Origin: CAHJWH01 sp965198905
Lineage (GTDB): Bacteria; Pseudomonadota; Alphaproteobacteria; Caulobacterales; Caulobacteraceae
DNA: 64,000 nt
Assembly (NCBI GenBank): GCA_965198905.1
Contig: OZ240678.1
Span: 2,542,001 to 2,606,000, forward strand
Reading direction: 5' to 3'
Below, in pieces: positions 42,737 to 51,879 of this stretch. The notes beneath the pieces were generated by a model. The model saw nothing but the letters and a program-made list of their open reading frames with translations, was not told where the DNA came from and made no database searches. A program made the translations under genes and the position numbers. How positions within the stretch are numbered: the stretch's first letter is position 1; every line of letters starts with the position of its first letter.

Positions 42737-43186
42737 ATGAGCATGGCGGAAGAGGCGGGGCTTCACCTGTCGGGCCTGGAGCAGCTTCGCACCCTGATGG
42801 CCCGGGGCGACCGCTCGGGCATCGGGCGCCTGATGGGCTTCAATCTCGTCGAGGTCGAGGACGGCCGCGCGGTGTTCGAGGGCGCGCCCGGCGAGGAGGT
42901 CTACAATCCGATGGGCACGGTGCACGGGGGTTATGCGGCGACGCTGCTGGACTCCGCCTGCGGGATCGCGGTGCACTCGAAGCTCGCGCCGGGGCAGGGC
43001 TACACGACGCTCGAACTGAAGGTCGCCTACCACAAGGCCATGACGAGCCAGACCGGCCTCGTGCGGGCGGAGGGCAAGGTGGTGAGCTTTGGCCGTCGCG
43101 CCGCCTTCGCCGAGGCCAGGCTGACGGACGCGCAGGGCCGGCTGCTGTCGTCGGCGAGCTCCTCCCTGCTCGTCATCACGCCCTGA
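42737..43186 (+). CDS. PaaI-family hotdog-fold thioesterase
   Basis: A 149-residue single-domain hotdog protein. The active-site helix motif is YNPMGTVHGGYAATLLDSAC, the HGG(Y/F) form of PaaI-like acyl-CoA thioesterases, with the aspartate in LLDSACG as catalytic residue. YTTLELKVAYHKA and VRAEGKVVSFGRRAAFAEA are the usual following strands. It hydrolyses aryl- or acyl-CoA esters in the cytosol; the preferred substrate is not evident. GGAAGAG precedes the ATG. It stands alone behind the palindrome at 42598. Confidence 0.92.
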   Translation: MSMAEEAGLHLSGLEQLRTLMARGDRSGIGRLMGFNLVEVEDGRAVFEGAPGEEVYNPMGTVHGGYAATLLDSACGIAVHSKLAPGQGYTTLELKVAYHKAMTSQTGLVRAEGKVVSFGRRAAFAEARLTDAQGRLLSSASSSLLVITP

Positions 43187-43357
43187 CCTCGGCGGCCTGT
43201 TTCGGCCGTAGTGCCGGCGACCTCGCCTGGACAGCCCTGATCCACGTTGCTTGTGTCAGGTGCGCAGAAGGGGTCGGTCAGCTTCCTCGCTTGTCAGCGA
43301 GCATGGCTTCTGCGAGCCCTAGGGCCACGATCGATTTTAAGGCAGCGGGGGCGCCGA

Positions 43358-44440
43358 ATGAGCATAGCTGGCGACGACCAATTCCGGCCGGCGGCGTGGA
43401 AGACGGCTATGGTCGTGGTGGCGGTGGTCCTGGTCGGCTTCAGCGCCTGGGCGCTGCGAGGCATCCTCGCGCCGTTCGTCCTGGCGGTCTTCCTCCTGCT
43501 GATGATCGACGGGGTTGCCCGCGCGCTGCGTGACCGCATGCGGGGCTTTCCCGAAAAGCTCGCGCTCCCGGCCGCGCTGATCCTGATCGTGGCCTTCTTC
43601 CTGTTCACCCTCTGGCTCGTGGCCGACAACTCGGCCCAGCTGTTCAGCCAAGCGGGCGGCTATGAAAAGCGGCTGGACGGCCTGCTGCTGCAGGCGGGCG
43701 ATTGGCTCGGCCTCAAGGTGCCGCCTACCGTGGACAGCCTGCTGCAGCAGCTGAACCCCGTGAAGTTCGCTGGGGTGGCGGCCCAGAGCCTGCAAGGGAT
43801 CGCGTCCGGCGCCTTCGTGGTGCTCATCTACCTCGGCTTCCTCGTCGCCTCCCGCGCGGGTTTCGTGCGCAAGGCCGGCAAGCTGTTTGGGACAGCTGAG
43901 AGCAGGACCGAGGCCCGCCAGACCTTCACCCGCATCCGCGGCGGGGTGGAGGGCTATGTGTGGGTGCAGACCATCGGCGGCCTCATGATCGCGGCGCCCT
44001 CCGGCCTGCTCATGGTGGCTCTCGGCCTCGGCCACGCGGTGTTCTGGACCTTCCTGATCTTTGTCGCGAGCTACATTCCGGTGATCGGGGGCGCCATCGG
44101 CCTCATCCTGCCGCCGGTCTTCGCCCTGCTGCAGTTTCCGACCCTGGTGCAGCCCGTCATCATCTTCGTAGGCCTGCAGGGGATCGGTTTCGTCGTCGGC
44201 AGCATCATCCAGCCGAGAATGCAGGGATCGAACCTCAATGTGGACCCTGTGGTGGTGTTCCTCTCGCTCGCCTTCTGGGGCGCTCTCTGGGGGCTTACCG
44301 GCGCCTTTCTGTCGACTCCCTTGACGGTCATGGCTATGGCGATCCTGGCCCAGTTCAGGTCGACTCGCTGGATCGCGGTAATGCTCTCCAGCGACGGGGA
44401 ACCGTACAGCGACACGGCCGCCGAGCGGGCGATGTCCTAA
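43358..44440 (+). CDS. AI-2E/PerM-family permease
   Basis: A 360-residue polytopic protein (about seven or eight helices) of the AI-2E transporter superfamily. Characteristic blocks are the early double helix (LRGILAPFVLAVFLLLMIDG), the mid-protein VEGYVWVQTIGGLMIAAPSG, the IPVIGGAIGLILP block and the terminal IQPRMQGSNLNVDPVVVFL-LAFWGALWGLTGAFLSTP region. Members export autoinducer-2 or act in Na+/H+ exchange. Which applies here is unknown, and no luxS is seen. ATG 43358 is the family-like start, and an upstream TTG frame adds 37 unlike residues. Confidence 0.9.
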   Translation: MSIAGDDQFRPAAWKTAMVVVAVVLVGFSAWALRGILAPFVLAVFLLLMIDGVARALRDRMRGFPEKLALPAALILIVAFFLFTLWLVADNSAQLFSQAGGYEKRLDGLLLQAGDWLGLKVPPTVDSLLQQLNPVKFAGVAAQSLQGIASGAFVVLIYLGFLVASRAGFVRKAGKLFGTAESRTEARQTFTRIRGGVEGYVWVQTIGGLMIAAPSGLLMVALGLGHAVFWTFLIFVASYIPVIGGAIGLILPPVFALLQFPTLVQPVIIFVGLQGIGFVVGSIIQPRMQGSNLNVDPVVVFLSLAFWGALWGLTGAFLSTPLTVMAMAILAQFRSTRWIAVMLSSDGEPYSDTAAERAMS

Positions 44441-44661
44441 GGCTCGCAGGTCGGGCGCGAGTGCTGCCACGCCCGTGGTGTCCGCGCCTGTTCACGTTTG
44501 CGAACGCAGGGGGTCTGGCGACTGGCGAACCTGGGCGAGATCGCCTAGCGGTGACACGCGAGCCGCGAGGATGTGATCAGCTTGTCGTTCCAGCGGCGCA
44601 GAGACGCGGTCGGAGAACCGCTCTGCATCGTTGTCCGGCTTAATAGGGACCAGAGCACGTC

Positions 44662-46203
44662 ATGAATACCGCGACCCACGAGGCCTCGATCCGGACCGCA
44701 GCAGGCTCTCCACCGTTCGGCGCGACCGACGATGTCGCGGCGATCGAGGGACTGAGGACTGCGTTCGCCGTCCAGCGCAAAGCCTTTGCGGCGGACCGCT
44801 TCCCGACCCTCGAAGAACGACGCCGTCGCATCGAGGCGCTGATGGGCATGATGCTCGCCAATCGCGAGCGGATCGGCGACGCGCTGATCAGCGACTTCGG
44901 CGCCCATCCGCGGCCGGCGTCGGACATGATCGAGGTCCTGGGGGTGCTGGGCCGCGCGCAGTATGTGCTGCAGCATCTGGAGGCCTGGATGCAGCCGTCG
45001 CCCCGCGATGTCGACCCGGCCGCCTACGGCACGGCCCAGGCCTACGTCCAGGACCAGCCCAAGGGGGTGGTCGGCAACATGGTCCCCTGGAACTTTCCCT
45101 TCGATCTCTCCGTCGGGCCGATGATCGAGATGCTTGCGGCCGGGAACCGGGTGATCCTCAAGCCTTCGGACTACACCCCCGCCTGCGCCGCGTTGCTGCA
45201 GGAGATGGTGACGGCGGCGTTCGCGCCCGATCTGGTCTATGTCGCGGTGGGCGGGGTGGAGCTTGCGCGCATGTTCGCGACCCTGCCCTGGGACCACCTG
45301 CTTTATACCGGCAGTCCCGAGATCGGCCGTCAGGTCATGCAGGCGGCCGCCCTCAACCTCACGCCCGTCACCCTGGAGCTGGGGGGCAAGTGCCCCGCGC
45401 TGTTCACCCCGGGCTCGGTCACCGCCGCCAACGTGGAGTCGGTGATCGGGACCAAGACCGTCAAGAACGGGCAGATGTGCGTCTCGGTCGACTACTGCCT
45501 CATGCCGCGGGCGGACTTGGAAACCTTTGTCCAGCATGCCCGGACCTACATGCGCGACGCCGTCCCGGGCTACGCCCAGGGTGCGGACTGCACCGGCATC
45601 ATCTCCACACGCCACCTCGACCGGCTGCAGACGCTCCTGCAGGAAGCGCGGGAGCGGCAGAGTCGCATCGTCACCCTGGACGCGAACGAGGGCGTGGATC
45701 GGGATCATCGCCGGATGCCTATCTCGCTGGTCGTCGACCCCGACCCCGACCTGCGGATCATGCAGGAGGAGATTTTCGGCCCGATCCTGCCGGTGGCGCC
45801 TTACGACGACCTCCAGGACGCGCTGGACCAGATCAACGCCGGAGAGCGTCCGCTGGGGCTGTATGTCTTCGGAGATGACGCCGCCGTGACCAAGCGGGTG
45901 CTGGACGAGACGACCTCGGGCGGCGCCGCGGTCAACACGTGTGCGATGCAGAGCGCGCTTCCGTCGCTGGGTTTCGGCGGATCGGGGATGAGCGGCATGG
46001 GCCGCCACCATGGGCGCGCGGGGTTCCAGGAGTTCTCCAATCCTCGCGGCGTCTTCGTGCGCGGGGAGGGTGACCTGATCGCCGCCTTCTACGCGCCTTA
46101 CGGCAAGGCTGAAGCCCTTCTGGCGCACCTGCTTCCGCAAGGTCCGACGCCGCAAGCGGACACGACCGCGGACGATGAACACGCCGCCGTTCAGCAGGCA
46201 TAG
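44662..46203 (+). CDS. Aldehyde dehydrogenase, coniferyl-aldehyde-dehydrogenase type
   Basis: A 513-residue NAD(P)-dependent aldehyde dehydrogenase. The catalytic cysteine is Cys273 in KNGQMCVSVDYCL, the general base Glu239 in TLELGGKCPAL, and the cofactor-binding region NMVPWNFPFDLSVGPM. The N-terminal RFPTLEERRRRIEALMGMM and the late SGGAAVNTCAMQSALPSLGF match the CalB (coniferyl aldehyde dehydrogenase) branch, which oxidises coniferaldehyde to ferulate; members also act on medium-chain aldehydes. A C-terminal tail of about 30 residues is variable. Five bases separate it from a small membrane-protein gene. Confidence 0.88.
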   Translation: MNTATHEASIRTAAGSPPFGATDDVAAIEGLRTAFAVQRKAFAADRFPTLEERRRRIEALMGMMLANRERIGDALISDFGAHPRPASDMIEVLGVLGRAQYVLQHLEAWMQPSPRDVDPAAYGTAQAYVQDQPKGVVGNMVPWNFPFDLSVGPMIEMLAAGNRVILKPSDYTPACAALLQEMVTAAFAPDLVYVAVGGVELARMFATLPWDHLLYTGSPEIGRQVMQAAALNLTPVTLELGGKCPALFTPGSVTAANVESVIGTKTVKNGQMCVSVDYCLMPRADLETFVQHARTYMRDAVPGYAQGADCTGIISTRHLDRLQTLLQEARERQSRIVTLDANEGVDRDHRRMPISLVVDPDPDLRIMQEEIFGPILPVAPYDDLQDALDQINAGERPLGLYVFGDDAAVTKRVLDETTSGGAAVNTCAMQSALPSLGFGGSGMSGMGRHHGRAGFQEFSNPRGVFVRGEGDLIAAFYAPYGKAEALLAHLLPQGPTPQADTTADDEHAAVQQA

Positions 46204-46208
46204 CGCTT

Positions 46209-46763
46209 ATGACGATGACAAATCCCGAGGCTCCGCTGCAAGAGCTTCGTCCACCCCTGGCGTTAGGCGGCGCCATTACCGGCGTCGTCGTGTTCGCGGT
46301 GATCAGCTGGACGGTGCTGGGGTTGTATATCCTGCATCTGCCCTCCTACTTCGCCGCGTTTTTGCTGTTCTGGTATTGGGCCAGCATACAGAAGTCCGAC
46401 TTCAGGAGGTTGCCGGCCGCGCTCATCGGCGCCCTGGTCGGTATCTGCGTGATCTGGGCGCTCAGAAGCCTGATCGGCGCCTTCGGTACGCTAGGGCTGG
46501 TCGCGGGCGCGTTGCTCATCATCCTGGCGATCCTGGGCGAGATCATGGGCTGGGCGCCGATCGCGCTCAATCCTTGCACCATGCTGTTCCTCACCGTGGC
46601 CGGTATCCCCATGCTCATGCAGGCGGCCAACTTCCTGGAGACGATGGGCGCCCTGCTGGTCGGGACGGCGTATCTGGGCGCAATCGTCTGGATCGCGCAA
46701 AAGCTGGCGCCTAAACCGCCGGTAGCGGCTTCCTCGTCACCTGCCTCTACCCGGGTCGCCTAG
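46209..46763 (+). CDS. Small polytopic membrane protein, unknown function
   Basis: A 184-residue protein with five or six helices (GGAITGVVVFAVISWTVLGL, YFAAFLLFWYWAS, AALIGALVGICVIWAL, GLVAGALLIILAILGEIM, a helix around CTMLFLTVAGIPML, and MGALLVGTAYLGAIVWIA). No transporter signature is recognised; it weakly recalls DUF1097-type proteins. It follows the aldehyde dehydrogenase by 5 bp and is probably cotranscribed, so it could help uptake of the aldehyde substrate, but this is inference. Confidence 0.72.
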   Translation: MTMTNPEAPLQELRPPLALGGAITGVVVFAVISWTVLGLYILHLPSYFAAFLLFWYWASIQKSDFRRLPAALIGALVGICVIWALRSLIGAFGTLGLVAGALLIILAILGEIMGWAPIALNPCTMLFLTVAGIPMLMQAANFLETMGALLVGTAYLGAIVWIAQKLAPKPPVAASSSPASTRVA

Positions 46764-46803
46764 GAGCTACGCCTGGCGGTGACCTTCAGCTGGGCCACGG
46801 GCC

Positions 46804-47463
46804 TTAAAGAGCCGTCGGCTGCTGACAAGCGGTGAGAGCGGCGGATCTGGCCCGCGCGGTGATCTGGGCCCAGTCGTGCGCTGCGAGGGCGTCTTTCGGG
46901 GTCAACCAGCCGCCGCCGACGCACAGGACGGCTGTCTGTGAGAGATAGCTGCAGGCGTTGGCGGGGTTGATCCCGCCGGTCGGGCAGAAGGCCACGTCAG
47001 CGAACGGGCCTGCAAAGGCCGAGATCGCCGCCGCCCCGCCAGAGATTTCGGCGGGGAAGAACTTGAAGCGGTCAAGGCCGAGGTCGAGGCCGCGCATGAT
47101 GTCGCCCGCGGTCGCCACCCCGGCCAGCAGCGGAACGCGAGCCTCTTCGGCTCCACGGGCGAGCCCCTCGGTCAGGCCCGGGCTGACGATGAAGCGGGCC
47201 CCGGCGTCCACCGCGCGCTTCAGCTGGTCGGCGTTCAGCACCGTGCCGGCGCCGACGATGGCGTCCGGTGACGCCCGCGCCATGGCGGTGATGGCCGAGA
47301 GCCCCGCGGACGTGCGCAGCGTCACCTCCAATACGCGAAGACCGCCGGCCAGGATTGCGCAAGCCAGCTCCGGCGCGATGGCGATATCGTCCACCACCAG
47401 CACCGGGATCACCGGGCTGATGCGCATCAAGGCGTCGGCGGTCAGGTCCGGTGCAGCGGTCAT
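46804..47463 (-). CDS. eda: KDPG aldolase (Entner-Doudoroff)
   Basis: A 219-residue class I aldolase that splits 2-keto-3-deoxy-6-phosphogluconate into pyruvate and glyceraldehyde-3-phosphate. The Schiff-base lysine is Lys134 in RFKFFPAEISGG. Other blocks are PVLVVDDIAIAPELA, GLRVLEVTLRTSAGL and IVGAGTVLNADQL, and the phosphate-binding FCPTGGINPANA. The start overlaps the edd stop by ATGA. It is the last gene of zwf-pgl-edd-eda. A 4-hydroxy-2-oxoglutarate aldolase side activity is common in this family. Confidence 0.97.
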   Translation of the reverse strand: MTAAPDLTADALMRISPVIPVLVVDDIAIAPELACAILAGGLRVLEVTLRTSAGLSAITAMARASPDAIVGAGTVLNADQLKRAVDAGARFIVSPGLTEGLARGAEEARVPLLAGVATAGDIMRGLDLGLDRFKFFPAEISGGAAAISAFAGPFADVAFCPTGGINPANACSYLSQTAVLCVGGGWLTPKDALAAHDWAQITARARSAALTACQQPTAL

Positions 47464-49295
47464 GGGTGGGGCTCGCGTGAGAACAGGCTGGCCCCGCGCT
47501 CTGCATCGCCCACCCCGGCGCGGAAGGGGGCGAACAGCTCGCGGCCCAGGCCGTGCTGGGGCTGGACGAAGCTCACCGGCTCTCGTCCCGACAGGTCGGC
47601 GCGGACCTCAAGTCGGCCGGCTGGCGCGTCCAGTCGGATGATGTCGCCGTCCCTCAGTCGGGCGATGGGACCGCCTACGGCCGCTTCCGGGGTCAAGTGG
47701 ATGGCGGCCGGGACCTTGCCGGATGCGCCCGACATGCGCCCGTCGGTCACCAGCGCCACCTTGAAGCCCCGGCCCTGCAGCAGGGACAGGGATGGGGTCA
47801 GGCTATGCAGCTCGGGCATGCCGTTGGCGCGCGGCCCCTGGAAGCGGACCACGGCGACGCAGTCGTGGTCCAGCTCGCCGCGCCTGAACGCCGCCAGGAA
47901 ATCGTTCTGGTCGTGGAAGATGCGGGCGGGGGCCTCCACCACCTGGTGCTCGGGCGCGACGGCGGAGGTCTTGATCACTGCGCGACCCAGGTTTCCGTCG
48001 AGGGTATGCAGGCCACCCTCGGGCTGGAAGGGATTGGACGCCGGCCGGAGCATGTCGAAATCGAGCGACTGGAGCGCCGCCTCGCGCCAGACCAGCGTCC
48101 CACCGTCGAGGCCCGGTTCACGCGCATAGGCGCGCAGCGATGGCCCGGCGACGGTGGTGACGTCTTCGTGCAGCAGTCCGGCGTCCAGCAGTTCGCGGGT
48201 CAGGAAGGCCATGCCGCCGGCGGCTTGGAAGTGGTTCACGTCGCCCGGACCATTCGGATATATGCGGGCCAGCAGCGGCGTGACGGCGCTAATCGCGTCG
48301 AAGTCGTCCCAGGTGATCTGTATTCCCGCCGCGGCCGCCATGGCCACCATGTGCAGGGTATGGTTGGTCGAACCGCCGGTGGCCATCAGGCCGACCAGCC
48401 CGTTGACAATGGCCTTCTCGTCGATCACCCGGCCCATCAGCCCCTGACCCTCGCGAGCCAGGGCGATCACTTGCTTCGCGGCTTGTCGGGTCAGCGCTTC
48501 TCGCAGCGGCGTGTCCGGATTGACGAAGGCTGAGCCCGGCAGGTGCAGGCCCATCAGCTCCATCAGCATCTGGTTGGAGTTGGCGGTCCCGTAGAAGGTG
48601 CAGGTGCCCGCCGCATGGTAGGAGGCCGCCTCGCTCTCCAGCAGGGCGTCGCGGCCGACTTGACCGGCGGCGAATTGCTCGCGCACCATGGCCTTCTGCT
48701 TGTTTGGAATGCCCGAGATCATGGGGCCGGCGGGGGCGAAGATGACCGGCAGGTGGCCGAAGGACAGCGACCCGATAACCAGCCCCGGCACGATCTTGTC
48801 GCAGACGCCCAGGCAGATGGCGGCGTCGAACATGTTGTGGCTGAGGGCGACGGCGGTGGAGAGGGCGATCACCTCCCGCGAGAACAGCGACAGCTCCATC
48901 CCCGGTTGGCCCTGGGTGACCCCGTCGCACATGGCCGGCACGCCGCCGGCTACCTGGGCGGTGCAGCGCTCCTCTCGCGCGGCGGCCTTGATGATTTCGG
49001 GATAGGCGCCCAGCGGCTGGTGGGCCGACAGCATGTCGTTATAGGCGTTGACGATCCCGATATTGACCGCCTGACCCTCCTTGAGCAGCCGTTTGTCCAT
49101 CAGGGGGGAGGCGGCGAAGGCGTGGGCCAGGTTGCCGCAGGACATCAAGTGGCTGCCCCGGCCCTTGGCGCGGGCCTCGTCCATGCGGGCGAGGTAGTCG
49201 GCGCGGCTGTCGCGGGAGCGCTCCACGATGCGAGCTGTGACCTCCGCGAACTTGGGGTTCAGCGAGACGGCGGGGACGTCGGTCATCTTGTTCAT
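47460..49295 (-). CDS. edd: 6-phosphogluconate dehydratase
   Basis: A 611-residue IlvD/Edd-family [4Fe-4S] dehydratase making KDPG from 6-phosphogluconate. Typical blocks are HLMSCGNLAHAFA, VPAMCDGVTQGQPGMELSLF with a cluster cysteine, and CLGVCDKIVPGLVIG with another. The Edd-specific length (about 605) and a late SGASGKVPAAIHLTPEAA loop separate it from dihydroxyacid dehydratase IlvD. It overlaps eda (ATGA) and follows pgl by 16 bp. Confidence 0.97.
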   Translation of the reverse strand: MNKMTDVPAVSLNPKFAEVTARIVERSRDSRADYLARMDEARAKGRGSHLMSCGNLAHAFAASPLMDKRLLKEGQAVNIGIVNAYNDMLSAHQPLGAYPEIIKAAAREERCTAQVAGGVPAMCDGVTQGQPGMELSLFSREVIALSTAVALSHNMFDAAICLGVCDKIVPGLVIGSLSFGHLPVIFAPAGPMISGIPNKQKAMVREQFAAGQVGRDALLESEAASYHAAGTCTFYGTANSNQMLMELMGLHLPGSAFVNPDTPLREALTRQAAKQVIALAREGQGLMGRVIDEKAIVNGLVGLMATGGSTNHTLHMVAMAAAAGIQITWDDFDAISAVTPLLARIYPNGPGDVNHFQAAGGMAFLTRELLDAGLLHEDVTTVAGPSLRAYAREPGLDGGTLVWREAALQSLDFDMLRPASNPFQPEGGLHTLDGNLGRAVIKTSAVAPEHQVVEAPARIFHDQNDFLAAFRRGELDHDCVAVVRFQGPRANGMPELHSLTPSLSLLQGRGFKVALVTDGRMSGASGKVPAAIHLTPEAAVGGPIARLRDGDIIRLDAPAGRLEVRADLSGREPVSFVQPQHGLGRELFAPFRAGVGDAERGASLFSREPHP

Positions 49296-49311
49296 GTGGG
49301 TCTTGGCGGCT

Positions 49312-50019
49312 TCAGGCGCACCAATAGGCGTGCACGGGCATGCGCGCGCGTTGAAGGACGGCGCGGATCGGCATCTGCAACGGATCGCCGGCGCGCTCGG
49401 CCCGCCGCAGGGTGGCGAGTTTCGCCTGTCCGGTGATCAGCAGGGCGATGAAGCGGCTGTCCAGCAAGGCCGGCAGCGCCAAGCTCATCCGCTCCGCCGC
49501 TCCTCGGGCACCGGGCGCCTGCACGGCCTGGACCCGCGCGGGATCGCCGCCGAGGGACGCCTCCAGCGCGGCCGAACCCGGGAACAGCGAGGCTGTGTGG
49601 CCGTCCTCGCCCATGCCGAGCAGCATGACGTCGAAGGGCTGCGGCACGGCGAGCAGCCGGCGCGCCACCTCCGCGACTCCGTCGGCGGCGTGGTCGGCCG
49701 CGGTCTTCAGGCCGACGAACCGGGCGGCGGCGGCGAGGCCGGTGAGCAGGCGGGTTCTGACCAGCTGTTCGTTGCTGGCCGGATCGGGCGCGTCGACCCA
49801 GCGCTCGTCGTTCAGGGTGACGATCACCTTGTCCCAGGCGAGCGCGCGGGCGCCCAGGGCGTCGAACACCGGCCCCGGCGTGGAGCCGCCCGGAACCGCC
49901 AGGCTGGCGGCGCCGCGAAGCGCGATCGCATCGGCCAAGCGCGCGGCGATGTCGTTGGCGAGCCGGTCGGCCAGGGCTTGTGGAGCCGGCGCCTCGATGA
50001 GTCGGAAATGCGCCGTCAT
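49312..50019 (-). CDS. pgl: 6-phosphogluconolactonase, DevB type
   Basis: A 235-residue NagB-fold hydrolase that opens 6-phosphogluconolactone. Signature stretches are SLAVPGGSTPGPVFDAL, VIVTLNDERWVDAPDPASNE and FDVMLLGMGEDGHTASLFPG, the last being the catalytic His-containing loop. RMSLALPALLDSRFIALLI completes the fold. The gene lies second in the zwf-pgl-edd-eda cluster, 187 bp after zwf; that gap holds a long inverted repeat. Confidence 0.96.
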   Translation of the reverse strand: MTAHFRLIEAPAPQALADRLANDIAARLADAIALRGAASLAVPGGSTPGPVFDALGARALAWDKVIVTLNDERWVDAPDPASNEQLVRTRLLTGLAAAARFVGLKTAADHAADGVAEVARRLLAVPQPFDVMLLGMGEDGHTASLFPGSAALEASLGGDPARVQAVQAPGARGAAERMSLALPALLDSRFIALLITGQAKLATLRRAERAGDPLQMPIRAVLQRARMPVHAYWCA

Positions 50020-50080
50020 CGCCCGTCCTCCTCCCCTGCGCAGCGAGGGAGGTGGGGCGACGCGAACGCGTCGTGACGGA

Positions 50081-50138
50081 GGGGGCGTCGCCGCCGCTGC
50101 GCTATCCAGCCTGAAAGGACTACGGCGGCGACGCCCCC
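50081..50138. repeat. Inverted repeat in the zwf-pgl gap
   Basis: GGGGGCGTCGCCGCCG (50081-50096) pairs perfectly with CGGCGGCGACGCCCCC (50123-50138) across 26 bp. Outer flanks (CCTCCCC, GGGGAG) extend the pairing imperfectly to about 50030-50190. It lies between two genes of the same operon and could form a stable mRNA hairpin that uncouples or protects zwf. Vocabulary is shared with the repeat at 15886. Confidence 0.8.
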
Positions 50139-50206
50139 CTCATCCCGCTTCGCGCGGTCCCCTCCCCCCGCTGCGCAAGGGGAGAAAAGATGTCGGACAG
50201 GCGCCA

Positions 50207-51694
50207 TCACTCCGCCCAGCTGTGCCCGTGCCGCTCGATCAGCGCGAAGGCCCCGGCCGGTCCCCAGGTCCCGGCGCCGTAGATGGCCAGCTTTACGGCC
50301 TGGCGGTCCCAGGCGGTGCGGATGGCGTCGATCCAGCGCCATGCGGTCTCCTGCTCGTCGCGGCGGACGAACAGGGTCTGGTTGTCGTGGATCACCTCCA
50401 GCAGCAGCCGCTCGTAGGCGATGCGCCGCGGTCGCTTGTCCTTGAAGGCGTGGCTGAGGCTCAAATTGAGCGAAAGCGGCGTCAGCTCCATGCCGCCGTG
50501 CTCCAGGCTCGGCGTCTTGTTCATCAGGGTCAGCGCGATGTCCTCCTCCGGCTGAAGGCGGATGGTCAGCCGGTTGGCCACCAGGTCCGAGCCGTTGAAG
50601 ATGTTGTGGGGCGCTGCGCGGAACTGGATGACGATCTCCGACGACCGCTCCGGCAGCCGCTTGCCGGTGCGCAGGTAGAAGGGCGTACCGGCCCAGCGCC
50701 AGTTGTCCACGTGCGCCAGCAGCGCGACGAAGGTCTCCGTCTCGCTGGATGCGCCGCCCGCTTCGTCGGCGTAACTCTGGACCCCGCGGCCGTCGGCCAC
50801 CCCGGCCGCATACTGGGCGCGCACGGTGCTGCGCTCCACCTCGCGCCCGTTTATGGGGCGCAACGACTGCAGCACCTTGATCTTCTCATTGCGCACCGAG
50901 TCGGGCTCAAGGCTCGCGGGCGGCTCCATGGCCACCAGGCACAGCAGCTGCAGCAGGTGGTTCTGCACCATGTCGCGAAGGGCGCCGTAGTCGTCGTAAT
51001 AGTCGAAGCGGCCTTCCACCCCCACGGTCTCCGCCACGGTGATCTGCACGTGATCAATCGTCGACTTGTTCCACAGCGGTTCGAACAAGGTGTTGGCGAA
51101 ACGCAGCGCCAGCAGGTTCTGCACCGCCTCCTTGCCGAGGTAGTGATCGACGCGGAAGATGCGGTCCTCGCTGAAGGTCGATGCGAGCACGTCGTTGACG
51201 GCCTGACAGCTCTTCAGGTCCCGCCCGATCGGCTTCTCCACCACCACGCGGCTATGGGGGTTGGCGAGCCCGGCGCGCTTCAGCCCGTCGCAGATCGGCC
51301 CGAACAGCCCGGGCGAGGTGGACAGATAGAAGATGGTCTCTCGTGCCGGACCCAGCGTCTCGGCCAGGGCCTGGAAGCTGTCGGGCTGGGAGGCGTCGAA
51401 GGAGACGTAGGTCAGCCGTGCGGCGAAGCGGGCCCAGGCCTCCACCGAGACGCCGCCCTCCGCCCGCGCCTCCACGGCCTGACGCACCCTCTCGACGAAG
51501 GCGCCGTGGTCCAGGTCTGAGCGCGCGGCGCCGATCACCCGCATCTGCGCAGGCAGCAGGTGCGAGACGTCCAGGAAGTAGAGCGAGGGATAGAGCATCC
51601 GCAGCGCTAGATCACCCGTGGCCCCGAAAAGCATCAGAGCGTCCGGCGCGGGGGCATGAGAGCGGTCGGATGGGGGGGCGGACGGGGAGGGCAT
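50207..51694 (-). CDS. zwf: Glucose-6-phosphate 1-dehydrogenase
   Basis: A 495-residue enzyme oxidising glucose-6-phosphate to the lactone and feeding both Entner-Doudoroff and pentose phosphate routes. The coenzyme loop is ALMLFGATGDLALRML. The catalytic-site peptide is RIFRVDHYLGKEAVQNLLAL, containing the conserved DHYLGKE, and VVEKPIGRDLKSC carries the conserved EKP. ATG 51694 precedes the family-like N terminus; the open frame to 51973 is antisense to the broken glucokinase. It is the first gene of zwf-pgl-edd-eda. Confidence 0.97.
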   Translation of the reverse strand: MPSPSAPPSDRSHAPAPDALMLFGATGDLALRMLYPSLYFLDVSHLLPAQMRVIGAARSDLDHGAFVERVRQAVEARAEGGVSVEAWARFAARLTYVSFDASQPDSFQALAETLGPARETIFYLSTSPGLFGPICDGLKRAGLANPHSRVVVEKPIGRDLKSCQAVNDVLASTFSEDRIFRVDHYLGKEAVQNLLALRFANTLFEPLWNKSTIDHVQITVAETVGVEGRFDYYDDYGALRDMVQNHLLQLLCLVAMEPPASLEPDSVRNEKIKVLQSLRPINGREVERSTVRAQYAAGVADGRGVQSYADEAGGASSETETFVALLAHVDNWRWAGTPFYLRTGKRLPERSSEIVIQFRAAPHNIFNGSDLVANRLTIRLQPEEDIALTLMNKTPSLEHGGMELTPLSLNLSLSHAFKDKRPRRIAYERLLLEVIHDNQTLFVRRDEQETAWRWIDAIRTAWDRQAVKLAIYGAGTWGPAGAFALIERHGHSWAE

Positions 51695-51879
51695 GGCGGC
51701 TCGGGCGGCCTCGGGCAGGCGCCTCCGGACGGCGCATGACAGCGCTAACCATGTTTGCGACGACAGGGCTATGTAAGTCGGCAGAGGCAGGTTCGTATGG
51801 CCCGGATCGACGTTTCCGTGTGCTGTTCGCCCTTTGCTGCGGCTGCCGCGCCAGCGGCCGAGGAGGTGATTTTGGACAC

